A DNA stretch of 5,808 nt from Marinosulfonomonas sp. (lineage in GTDB: Bacteria; Pseudomonadota; Alphaproteobacteria; Rhodobacterales; Rhodobacteraceae): positions 1-5,808 of the forward strand of contig JAHRVD010000021.1 of NCBI GenBank assembly GCA_019090845.1, given 5' to 3'. The notes below the pieces were generated by a model. The model worked only from the letters and a program-made list of their open reading frames with translations. It made no database searches and was not told where the DNA came from. Within the stretch, counting starts at the first letter, position 1, and each line of letters opens with the position of its first letter. Both the position numbers and the translations under genes were made by a program. Shown here one piece after another: positions 1 through 5,597 of the stretch.

Positions 1-33
1 ATGTCGCGTTCCGTCTGATGCAGATTCCGGCGC

Positions 34-63
34 TATCTATCCGCTTCCCTGCACAAGTTTCAA
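34..63 (-). promoter_or_regulatory. Possible leftward promoter near the left edge
   Basis: Read on the minus strand, TTGAAA (63-58) is followed after 18 bases by TAGATA (39-34). The -35 matches the sigma-70 consensus at five of six positions; the -10 is poor. No minus-strand ATG lies between this site and base 1, so any gene served would begin outside the window. In related genomes I recall a c-type cytochrome gene divergent from pheA, which would fit, but nothing here shows it. On the plus strand a TATAAG at 66-71 could be a -10 for pheA, without a convincing -35. Confidence 0.2.
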
Positions 64-105
64 GGTATAAGACCCGCGACCAATCGCCCAAAGTGGCGAA
101 ACCAT

Positions 106-109
106 AGGA
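106..109 (+). promoter_or_regulatory. Ribosome binding site of pheA
   Basis: AGGA lies 10 bases before the ATG at 120. The spacing is slightly long but acceptable. The protein starts directly with the conserved family N-terminus, so this start is favoured. A small inverted repeat, TCGCC-N6-GGCGA (84-99), lies just upstream in the presumed leader. Confidence 0.5.
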
Positions 110-119
110 TACGTGGCAA

Positions 120-950
120 ATGAGTCGAAAAATAGCGTTTCAAGGAGAGCCCGGAGCATACTCTCATCAGGCTTGCCGACAGGCACGGCCCGATTTCGAA
201 GCAATGCCCTGTGACACGTTTGAAGATGCGTTCGCAGCAGTTCGCAACGGAACGGCTGATCTGGCAATGATTGCCGTTGAAAATTCCAGCTATGGCCGGG
301 TAGCCGATGTCCATTCGCTGCTACCCCAAAGTGGGCTGCATATCATTGACGAGGCATTTGTGCGCGTTCACATCAATCTGTTGGGTGTGCCGGGTTCAAA
401 ACTAAAAGATGTGCAATCGGCCACCAGCCATACCGTTCTTCTTGGTCAGTGCCGTGATTTTCTGCGCAAACACAAAATTCGCAGTGTCATCGGAGCAGAT
501 ACTGCCGGCTCGGCCCAGCATATTGCCGAACTGGGTGTTGGCGAAATGGCTGCACTTGCCTCGGAACTTGCTGGCGAGATTTATGGCCTTGATGTTCTGG
601 CCCGCCATATCGAAGACCACGACAACAACACCACACGTTTTTTGATCATGGCGCGCGATCTGGATGTGACCCGGCGCGGAAACGCTGGGATGATTACGTC
701 TTTTGTTTTCAACGTTCGCAACATTCCGGCCGCACTTTATAAGGCTATGGGTGGGTTCGCCACCAACAGCGTGAACATGACAAAGCTGGAAAGCTATATG
801 GTTGGGGGGCAATTCACGGCCACCCAGTTTTATGCCGATATCGAAGGCCATCCAGATGACGCCAATGTAAAGTTGGCTTTGGAAGAGCTGGAATATTTCA
901 CCACGGAACTGGATATCCTTGGTGTCTATGCAGCGGATCGGCGCCGGTAG
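120..950 (+). CDS. pheA: Prephenate dehydratase (PDT domain plus ACT domain)
   Basis: This cytoplasmic enzyme converts prephenate to phenylpyruvate, with loss of water and CO2, in phenylalanine biosynthesis. At 276 residues it has the usual length of a stand-alone dehydratase; no chorismate mutase domain is fused. The catalytic PDT domain spans about residues 4-178: the N-terminal GEPGAYSHQAC motif (9-19), VENS (53-56), SHTVLLGQC (103-111), the ALASELAGEIYGL segment (145-157) and the catalytic TTRF motif (171-174, Thr172 in the known TRF triad). A C-terminal ACT domain (about 192-270) should bind phenylalanine for feedback control. Its two ligand motifs differ from the E. coli ones: AAL (204-206) for GAL, and ESYM (224-227) for ESRP. 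I recall the KLESYM form as common in alphaproteobacteria. The gene converges on the SRPBCC gene with three bases between stop codons and no terminator. The family assignment is very secure. Confidence 0.96.
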   Translation: MSRKIAFQGEPGAYSHQACRQARPDFEAMPCDTFEDAFAAVRNGTADLAMIAVENSSYGRVADVHSLLPQSGLHIIDEAFVRVHINLLGVPGSKLKDVQSATSHTVLLGQCRDFLRKHKIRSVIGADTAGSAQHIAELGVGEMAALASELAGEIYGLDVLARHIEDHDNNTTRFLIMARDLDVTRRGNAGMITSFVFNVRNIPAALYKAMGGFATNSVNMTKLESYMVGGQFTATQFYADIEGHPDDANVKLALEELEYFTTELDILGVYAADRRR

Positions 951-953
951 ATT

Positions 954-1433
954 TCAGGCACTAATGTTGCGTTTACCCGGATAGCGTTCTTCAACATCGC
1001 GTCCGAAGGATTTTACGCGCTTGGCAAACCGGTCATCCAGATTGTTTTTGGCAAATTTCAGGCTTTGCACCAGCAGGCGTGCTGGCAGCGTGCGTGGCAT
1101 CAGCGTCAACCCAAGGCGCACTCGGGTTCGCTGGCGCGAAAGTGGCAGCAACTGAACCTCCATGTTCGCTTCTATCCCGCCAGACACAGACTGAAAAAAT
1201 AACCTGTGCGGCTCTTCATAGTCGGTCAGCTCGGCCTGCACCCGCCGGGGTTTTCCCCGGAACGAAAACCGCGCGCTCCACTGTAGGCCGACGCAGGTTT
1301 CTTCATTTTCGTCGACACGCTCAATTTCAACACCTCGTCGCAGCGCCTGCCGTTCGAAGGAAGCAAAGTCAGTTGCACGCGAGAAAACGAACCCGATCGG
1401 CGCCTCTATGTCCTGCCTTGTCGAAAACTTCAT
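954..1433 (-). CDS. SRPBCC (START/Bet v 1-like) family protein
   Basis: This 159-residue protein has the layout of the SRPBCC superfamily, whose members form a helix-grip fold around a hydrophobic cavity. It opens with MKFSTRQDIEAP and a segment resembling the family's 'VFSRATDFASFERQ' pattern (about 1-30). Beta strands follow (RFSFRGKPRRVQAEL, 55-69; HRLFFQSVSGGIEANMEVQL, 76-95; RTRVRLGLTL, 102-111), and it ends with a long amphipathic helix (about 116-148). No ligand or catalytic role can be read from the sequence. The reading frame is open upstream to 1592, but that extension (53 residues) lies within the nudC gene in another frame and is not SRPBCC-like, so the ATG at 1433 is chosen. The Shine-Dalgarno is weak (TGGGCAAAGC before the ATG). 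The gap from the nudC stop is 35 bases, so co-transcription and possibly coupled translation are likely. Confidence 0.85.
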   Translation of the reverse strand: MKFSTRQDIEAPIGFVFSRATDFASFERQALRRGVEIERVDENEETCVGLQWSARFSFRGKPRRVQAELTDYEEPHRLFFQSVSGGIEANMEVQLLPLSRQRTRVRLGLTLMPRTLPARLLVQSLKFAKNNLDDRFAKRVKSFGRDVEERYPGKRNISA

Positions 1434-1468
1434 GCTTTGCCCATTTGATTTTTGCCTAGCATCAGCGG

Positions 1469-2434
1469 CTAATCCAGCCGGTCCGCAAGCCAGTTTTTCA
1501 AAAGGAAATGTGCTATCGCACCTTCGCGCGCGGGTTTGATCAGTGGGTTTTCCCCAGCGAAAGATGCGGCCATGTCTTCCCTCGTAACCCACATTGCCTC
1601 GTCAATTTCCTTTGGGTCAACGGTTATATCAGTGCTGGTGGCCTCGCCCCAGCACCCCAACATCAGCGAGGACGGGAACGGCCATGGTTGCGATGCAAGA
1701 TAGCCGACTTGCCCGATCTGGACATTCGTTTCTTCCAGAACTTCGCGCCGCACGGCCGCCTCGATCGTTTCCCCGGGCTCAATGAACCCTGCCAGCAACG
1801 AAAACATGCCTCTCGGCCAGCCCGGCGAGCGGCCAAGAAGCACGCTGTTGCCATGTGTAATCAGCATGATCACAACCGGGTCCGTTCGCGGAAAATGGTG
1901 TCCATTACAAGCTGGGCAATCGCGTTGCCAGCCTGCTGCTGCGACAATGGTTTTTTCACCGCAACGCGCACAGAAGCCATGTGATTCGTGCCAGCCGAGT
2001 ATAGCTTTCGCCGTTGCCGCCAATTCTGCGTCCCGGGCCGACAACCGGGTCATAACGCCGCGCAGCTCTCCAAACCTGTGATCTACGGGAAGGTCCTGAT
2101 GTCTCTGCTGGCTTGGGTCAAAAAAAGCGCCAAGCGTATCTGGCAGTTCTTCCGGCATCCAACCGGAAATGTCATATGCAAACAACGGCCCCTGATCGCC
2201 CAACCCCAGAAACGTGGGGGCCTCGTCCGCCAGATTGAATAAATCGCTGTCCAGATCCAGCCGGGCGACCGACGGCTGATCTTCGCCACAAAACAATGGC
2301 TTACCCCGCCAGATAGCCAACCCGCGCGCCATCGGATCCGCCATACAGCGATCAATCTCTTTAGCATCTGTGCGTAGTTCGGCAGCCCTGTTCAGCTCTG
2401 AGCCACCAAATGTAACAGTTTCGGCAATCCGCAT
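1469..2434 (-). CDS. nudC: NAD(H) diphosphatase, NudC-type Nudix hydrolase
   Basis: NudC enzymes split NAD(H) into NMN(H) and AMP using divalent metal; E. coli NudC also removes NAD caps from RNA. This 321-residue protein shows the full family architecture: a divergent N-terminal domain (about 1-150), a four-cysteine zinc ribbon (Cys155, Cys158, Cys173, Cys176), then HHFPRTDPVVIM (179-190), the Nudix box starting at Gly216 with Glu222, Arg230, Glu231, Glu234 and Glu235, and the NADH-pyrophosphatase signature SQPWPFP (248-254) that sets NudC apart from other Nudix enzymes. The Gly of the box's 'EExGU' end is Asn237. A GTG at 2467 would add 11 residues, but the ATG at 2434 has a good Shine-Dalgarno and may be the only one inside the transcript. 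It probably heads an operon with the SRPBCC gene and is divergent from the cyclic-nucleotide phosphodiesterase gene. Confidence 0.95.
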   Translation of the reverse strand: MRIAETVTFGGSELNRAAELRTDAKEIDRCMADPMARGLAIWRGKPLFCGEDQPSVARLDLDSDLFNLADEAPTFLGLGDQGPLFAYDISGWMPEELPDTLGAFFDPSQQRHQDLPVDHRFGELRGVMTRLSARDAELAATAKAILGWHESHGFCARCGEKTIVAAAGWQRDCPACNGHHFPRTDPVVIMLITHGNSVLLGRSPGWPRGMFSLLAGFIEPGETIEAAVRREVLEETNVQIGQVGYLASQPWPFPSSLMLGCWGEATSTDITVDPKEIDEAMWVTREDMAASFAGENPLIKPAREGAIAHFLLKNWLADRLD

Positions 2435-2440
2435 GGCAGT

Positions 2441-2448
2441 TCTTCCTT
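2441..2448 (-). promoter_or_regulatory. Ribosome binding site that decides the nudC start
   Basis: On the minus strand AAGGAAGA lies about nine bases before the ATG at 2434. No comparable site was noted ahead of the in-frame GTG at 2467, so the shorter protein is preferred. Confidence 0.6.
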
Positions 2449-2469
2449 TTTCAGGATTATTTGCCACGC

Positions 2470-2475
2470 AGTATA
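2470..2475 (-). promoter_or_regulatory. Candidate -10 element for nudC
   Basis: The minus strand reads TATACT, five of six matches to TATAAT, 36 bases before the nudC ATG. Transcription would then begin near 2463, downstream of the alternative GTG at 2467. No good -35 hexamer lies 16-18 bases upstream; that position falls within the spacer of the inverted repeat at 2485-2506, which would fit an activator- or repressor-controlled promoter. This is inference from sequence alone. Confidence 0.3.
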
Positions 2476-2484
2476 AAAGAATGC

Positions 2485-2506
2485 AATTGCGCCGGGCACT
2501 GCAATT
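2485..2506. repeat. Inverted repeat AATTGC-N10-GCAATT in the nudC/cpdB divergent region
   Basis: Two perfect six-base arms (2485-2490 and 2501-2506) are separated by ten bases, giving a 22-base dyad of about two helical turns. It straddles the expected -35 position of the candidate nudC promoter, so it could be an operator. On the plus strand the right arm runs into a T tract (2505-2510), so a weak terminator for rightward transcripts is the alternative. It is short enough to occur by chance. Confidence 0.3.
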
Positions 2507-2636
2507 TTTTCAACCTCAGCGGGATTTTCTTGGCTTTTTTCGCCTTTAGGGATAGCGCACCCCTAAGCTACGTAATAATGTGTCTGCGTTGCGAAGGTGT
2601 CGTGATACTCTGGAATCAGTGTTTCTGTAACAATCT

Positions 2637-2640
2637 GGAG
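2637..2640 (+). promoter_or_regulatory. Ribosome binding site of the cpdB-like gene
   Basis: GGAG lies seven bases before the ATG at 2648, an ideal spacing, and fixes the start. I found no convincing sigma-70 promoter in 2468-2636; candidates such as TTGGCT (2530-2535) lack a good -10 at the right distance. Confidence 0.65.
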
Positions 2641-2647
2641 AATTCCC

Positions 2648-2749
2648 ATGTCCCTTCGCAGCACGACATCTCTCGGCCGCAGAACTTTCCTGACCGGCTC
2701 AATCGCAGGCGCATCATTGATTGCACTCCATCCATTCTCTGCCAATGCA
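2648..2749 (+). other. Twin-arginine signal peptide of the CpdB-like protein
   Basis: Residues 1-34 have a polar n-region ending in Arg11-Arg12, followed by Thr-Phe-Leu-Thr-Gly, matching the RRxFL core of Tat signals with Gly in place of the usual Ser before the arginines. The h-region is moderately hydrophobic and glycine/alanine rich, as in Tat substrates. A-N-A at 32-34 suits signal peptidase I. E. coli CpdB is, from memory, a Sec substrate, so the route differs here. Confidence 0.75.
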
Positions 2750-4627
2750 GCCACCAATCAGGCGCACCTGCGGATTATGGAAACCACGGATTTGCACGTG
2801 CATGTTTTTCCATATGACTATTATTCCGACAAACCCCGTGACACCGTGGGGCTGGCCCGCACGGCTGCTCATATCGGCGACATTCGGGCCGAGGCCACGA
2901 ATTCGATGCTGCTGGACAATGGTGATTTCCTGCAAGGCAATCCAATGGGTGATTACATTGCCTACGAGCGGGGCATGAAAGAGGGCGACATACACCCGGT
3001 AATTGCGGCCATGAATACGCTTGGTTTTGATGCCTCAACTTTGGGTAACCACGAATTCAACTACGGCCTTGATTTTCTGATGAAATCACTGGCCGGGGCC
3101 GATTTTCCGTTCCTGTCCGCAAATGTAGTGAAAAACATGGGCGCGACGCCCACTGGCGACGATACGCTGATCAAACCCTATATGATCCTTGATCGCACCG
3201 TCACAGATGGGGATGGTGTAGAACATCCGATCAAGGTCGGCCTGATCGGCTTTGTCCCGCCCCAGATCATGACGTGGGACCGGCGCCATCTGGAAGGCAA
3301 GGTCACCACCCGCGATATCGTTGACACGGCGCGTGCCTACATTCCACAGATGAAAGAAGAAGGGGCTGATATTATCATCGTCCTGTCCCATTCGGGCATT
3401 GGATCGGCGAACCATTCGGATGGTATGGAAAACGCATCGGTTCCGCTGGCCGCTCTGGACGGGCTTGATGCAATTCTGACCGGCCACAGCCACCTTGTGT
3501 TTCCGTCGTCAACCTATGACGGCTACGCAGCTGTCGATGCAGCCAAGGGCACAATCCACGGCAAGCCCGCCGTCATGGGCGGCTTTTGGGGGTCACATCT
3601 GGGCGTGATCGACCTGTTGCTGGAACGGTCTGGCAATGAATGGCAGGTTGTCACAAATTCCAGCGAGGTGCGCCCGATTTCCAAACGAAACGAAGACCGT
3701 TCGATCACCGCATTGGTTGAAAGCGATCAGGCAGTACTGGATTCGGTAGAGCAGGAACACACCGAAACGCTGGCCTATATCCGCCGTGCGGTTGGCAAAA
3801 CTTCCGCCCCATTGCACAGCTATTTTGCCTTGGTCGCTGATGACCCTTCGGTTCAGATCGTCTCGATCGCGCAGAAATGGTATATTGAGGAGATGATGAA
3901 AGGCACGGAATATGAAGGTATTCCGATCCTGTCCGCCGCTGCCCCATTCAAGGCCGGTGGTCGTGGTGGTGCCGAATATTACACAGATGTTCCCGCAGGC
4001 GATGTGGCGATTAAGAATGTCGCCGATCTTTACCTTTACCCAAATATCGCGCGCGCCGTTCTGATTGATGGCGCTCAACTGCGTGGCTGGCTGGAACGCT
4101 CGGCGGGCATGTTCAACCAGATCGAACCCGGCAAAGCAGATCAGGTGCTGCTGAACCCCGATTTCCCAAGCTATAATTTTGATGTGATCGACGGGGTCAG
4201 CTATCAGATCGACCTGAGCCAGCCGATGATGTTCAACCGCGATGGCGACGTGATAAACCAAGGCACAAAGCGGATCGTGAACCTGACCTTCAACGGCGCG
4301 CCGGTTACCGACGACATGAAGTTTGTTGTAGCGACCAATAACTATCGCGCAGGGGGCGGCGGCCATTTCCCCGGCACGGGCGGTGAAACGACGATTTTCG
4401 AAGGCCCCGATACGAACCGGGACGTGATCGTGCGCTACATTGTCGAGCAGGGTACAATCAACCCGACTGCCGATGGAAACTGGTCATTCAAACCGCTCGA
4501 TGGAACGAGTGTGTTGTTTGACACAGGCCCAAAAGCTACGGATTATCTTGATGACCTGGAAGGAATTTCGATGGAAGAAGCCGGCGATGGCCCGGACGGT
4601 TTCGCGCGATTCCGAATTTCGCTGTAA
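2648..4627 (+). CDS. cpdB: 2',3'-cyclic-nucleotide 2'-phosphodiesterase/3'-nucleotidase, Tat-exported
   Basis: Enzymes of this family hydrolyse 2',3'-cyclic nucleotides to 3'-nucleotides and then to nucleosides and phosphate in the periplasm, allowing nucleotide and phosphate scavenging. The 659 residues compare with about 647 in E. coli CpdB. The N-terminus carries a twin-arginine signal: GRRTFLTG (10-17), a hydrophobic stretch to about residue 30, and a likely cleavage site after SANA (Ala34). The metallophosphatase domain (about 40-330) shows all dimetal motifs: TTDLHVHV (46-53; Asp48, His50), DNGDFLQGN (90-98; Asp90, Asp93), GNHEFNYG (133-140), LSHSG (246-250) and GHSH (279-282). The C-terminal 5'-nucleotidase domain (about 380-610) has YNFDVIDGVSYQID (509-522) and NNYRAGGGGHFPG (564-576). 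The residues DLHVHVFPYDYY favour CpdB over a UshA-type 5'-nucleotidase. The gene stands alone, with a terminator 10 bases after its stop. Confidence 0.93.
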   Translation: MSLRSTTSLGRRTFLTGSIAGASLIALHPFSANAATNQAHLRIMETTDLHVHVFPYDYYSDKPRDTVGLARTAAHIGDIRAEATNSMLLDNGDFLQGNPMGDYIAYERGMKEGDIHPVIAAMNTLGFDASTLGNHEFNYGLDFLMKSLAGADFPFLSANVVKNMGATPTGDDTLIKPYMILDRTVTDGDGVEHPIKVGLIGFVPPQIMTWDRRHLEGKVTTRDIVDTARAYIPQMKEEGADIIIVLSHSGIGSANHSDGMENASVPLAALDGLDAILTGHSHLVFPSSTYDGYAAVDAAKGTIHGKPAVMGGFWGSHLGVIDLLLERSGNEWQVVTNSSEVRPISKRNEDRSITALVESDQAVLDSVEQEHTETLAYIRRAVGKTSAPLHSYFALVADDPSVQIVSIAQKWYIEEMMKGTEYEGIPILSAAAPFKAGGRGGAEYYTDVPAGDVAIKNVADLYLYPNIARAVLIDGAQLRGWLERSAGMFNQIEPGKADQVLLNPDFPSYNFDVIDGVSYQIDLSQPMMFNRDGDVINQGTKRIVNLTFNGAPVTDDMKFVVATNNYRAGGGGHFPGTGGETTIFEGPDTNRDVIVRYIVEQGTINPTADGNWSFKPLDGTSVLFDTGPKATDYLDDLEGISMEEAGDGPDGFARFRISL

Positions 4628-4636
4628 GTAAACGGG

Positions 4637-4675
4637 CGGGCCGGGCGTTCCAGATGAAATGTTCCGGCCCGTTTT
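4637..4675 (+). terminator. Rho-independent terminator after the cpdB-like gene
   Basis: A perfect eight-base GC-rich stem, CGGGCCGG (4637-4644) with CCGGCCCG (4664-4671), encloses a 19-base loop and is followed by TTTT (4672-4675). It begins 10 bases after the TAA stop. The T tract is only on the plus strand, so it mainly protects the convergent GAF gene from read-through. Confidence 0.8.
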
Positions 4676-4690
4676 CGGCTATTTGCCAGC

Positions 4691-5179
4691 CTAGATTTGT
4701 TTGTTCGCCCGATTGTAAGCGCAAAACGCGATAATTCCCGCGCCACCTAATCGGCTGATCTTTTCAATGGTTTTAGGTGTGTAATAACCCGGCTCGTGCA
4801 ACATGTTGACTGTTCCCAAAAACGACCCGGCCAAACGAATGGGCAGATTGACAACTGACCCACAACCCAATGAACCAATCAGCTCATAGTCGGGGAAAAC
4901 CTCGGCAATTTCATCGAGCGTGTTGGCCACAAACATCTGCCCTCGATCCAGAACCTGCCGGGTCCAGAGATTTGGCGTGACCTCTTTTAAACCGGACAGC
5001 GGATAGGCCTCTGGCTGGTTTGTGTAAATACGTCTGGCCTTTTTGGCCACCGGATCGAAGGTTGAGCAGGAACAAATGATCGCCCCGACCTCTCGCTGAA
5101 TTAGGGCGTCCAAGGCCGCAAATGTGCTTTCCCAGGTGCCCGTGGCGGCATTGCCGTCAAACAGATTGAAATCATCCAT
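4691..5179 (-). CDS. Stand-alone GAF domain protein
   Basis: This 162-residue protein is a single small-molecule-binding GAF domain with no visible output domain, signal peptide or membrane segment, so it is probably cytoplasmic. The best support is residues 106-136: the segment CGSVVNLPIRLAGSFLGTVN, followed by a Leu-His-Glu-Pro-Gly-Tyr-Tyr turn and TPK, which is the typical GAF core of strand-turn-strand leading to the C-terminal helix. Before it lie an N-terminal helix (about 13-30), a strand ending in CSCS (36-39) and the FVANTLDEIAEVFPDYE helix region (83-99). Cysteines are at 36, 38, 106 and 153. It lacks the cysteine arrangement I know from free methionine-R-sulfoxide reductases, so that role is not assigned. 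A GTG at 5185 would add two residues; the ATG at 5179 has a G-rich stretch (GGGGTGGG) close upstream. It converges on the cpdB-like gene and is divergent from the small membrane protein gene. Ligand and role are unknown. Confidence 0.82.
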   Translation of the reverse strand: MDDFNLFDGNAATGTWESTFAALDALIQREVGAIICSCSTFDPVAKKARRIYTNQPEAYPLSGLKEVTPNLWTRQVLDRGQMFVANTLDEIAEVFPDYELIGSLGCGSVVNLPIRLAGSFLGTVNMLHEPGYYTPKTIEKISRLGGAGIIAFCAYNRANKQI

Positions 5180-5237
5180 GCCCACCCCAAAGGTCTGATA
5201 TCTTCATTTGCCTGACTTATTCTAACCAACAGCAAAG

Positions 5238-5308
5238 AAAAACCCGTTGACCCAAAAGCCGATTGTTTTGCAAAACCGGGCAATTCAAGCCAAAACGATG
5301 GGTTTTTT
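5238..5308. repeat. Long-spaced inverted repeat in the GAF/small-ORF divergent region
   Basis: AAAAACCC (5238-5245) is complementary to GGGTTTTT (5300-5307), and the adjacent GTT (5246-5248) can pair with AAC (5294-5296) across a three-base bulge. The arms are 54 bases apart and enclose the palindrome at 5265-5276. In RNA from either strand this could fold into a branched structure ending in a T tract. The long spacing makes it weak as a simple terminator, and chance pairing of A/T runs is possible. Confidence 0.25.
5265..5276. promoter_or_regulatory. Perfect 12-bp palindrome, possible operator
   Basis: GTTTTGCAAAAC is its own reverse complement over all 12 bases, with a central GC as in many LacI-type operators. 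It lies 86 bases upstream of the GAF ATG and 128 bases upstream of the small ORF, within a divergent intergenic region, so it is well placed as a regulator site. No regulator gene is present in the window and I do not recognise the motif as a named box. Confidence 0.35.
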
Positions 5309-5394
5309 GTGCGATATGTCCGCTTGTCGGCCATGATTTGCCAAAATAGTGCCTTATTCTCCAATCATTGTTTCCAAACTCTAACCGATTAAGC

Positions 5395-5400
5395 GAGGGA
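5395..5400 (+). promoter_or_regulatory. Ribosome binding site of the 47-codon ORF
   Basis: GAGGGA is followed by four A residues and the ATG at 5405. A second in-frame ATG at 5411 would sit ten bases after it, so either start is possible; the first is annotated. Confidence 0.55.
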
Positions 5401-5404
5401 AAAA

Positions 5405-5548
5405 ATGGATATGCTTACAAATTGGATGGCCGCCAACGGCATGCACCTAGGCGGCGTTGCTGCTGTTATATGTGGTGTTGCGCTGTTGTATCTGGTGATG
5501 GCGCGGACGCAGAAACGCCGTGAACAGCCGGAAGATCCACAAAGTTAA
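5405..5548 (+). CDS. Small single-span membrane protein, function unknown
   Basis: This 47-residue ORF has a polar, methionine-rich N-terminus (1-14), one hydrophobic segment at residues 15-33 (LGGVAAVICGVALLYLVMA), long enough for one membrane helix, and a basic then acidic tail (RTQKRRE, then QPEDPQS). By the positive-inside rule the C-terminus should be cytoplasmic. The glycines at 16, 17 and 24 may offer a helix-packing face. Support for a real gene comes from a purine-rich ribosome binding site, a conventional membrane-protein composition, and two terminator hairpins starting 20 bases after the TAA. It resembles in outline small subunits such as CcoQ or CcmD, but no cytochrome oxidase or heme-export genes are nearby and the sequence is not one I recognise. 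It is probably monocistronic. Confidence 0.62.
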   Translation: MDMLTNWMAANGMHLGGVAAVICGVALLYLVMARTQKRREQPEDPQS

Positions 5549-5567
5549 ACTTAGTAACAATTGTTCG

Positions 5568-5588
5568 AAAAAGCGGCGACGCTTTTTT
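5568..5588. terminator. First terminator after the small membrane protein gene (bidirectional shape)
   Basis: AAAAAGCG (5568-5575) pairs perfectly with CGCTTTTT (5580-5587) around a GCGA loop, and six Ts end the structure on the plus strand. The A run at its left side gives a T tract on the other strand too, so it could stop transcripts from both directions. It begins 20 bases after the small ORF stop. Confidence 0.7.
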
Positions 5589-5597
5589 ATGTAATCG

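Noticed and set aside
18..107. 29-codon ORF upstream of pheA, considered as a leader peptide
   Set aside because: It has no ribosome binding site and no phenylalanine run (one Phe only), and no attenuator-terminator hairpin follows.
402..851. 149-codon minus-strand ORF inside pheA
   Set aside because: Antisense shadow of a highly conserved enzyme gene, with no recognisable domain.
1434..1592. N-terminal extension of the SRPBCC frame up to 1592
   Set aside because: These 53 codons overlap the end of nudC in another frame, and the conserved SRPBCC start is at the ATG at 1433.
2435..2467. GTG start of nudC at 2467 adding 11 residues
   Set aside because: The ATG at 2434 has a well-spaced Shine-Dalgarno, and a candidate -10 at 2475-2470 would place the transcript start downstream of the GTG.
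2620..2640. CTGTAAC...CTGGAG considered as a Pho box before the cpdB-like gene
   Set aside because: It does not match two CTGTCAT-type repeats at proper spacing and it overlaps the ribosome binding site.
3593..4366. 257-codon minus-strand ORF inside the cpdB-like gene
   Set aside because: It is fully contained in a gene with intact family motifs along its whole length; the antisense translation has no recognisable domain.
5226..5250. Similarity of CCAAC...CAAAGAAAA...CGTTG here to the core of the second terminator (5607-5625)
   Set aside because: The shared part is short, A-rich and gapped, so chance is the simplest explanation.
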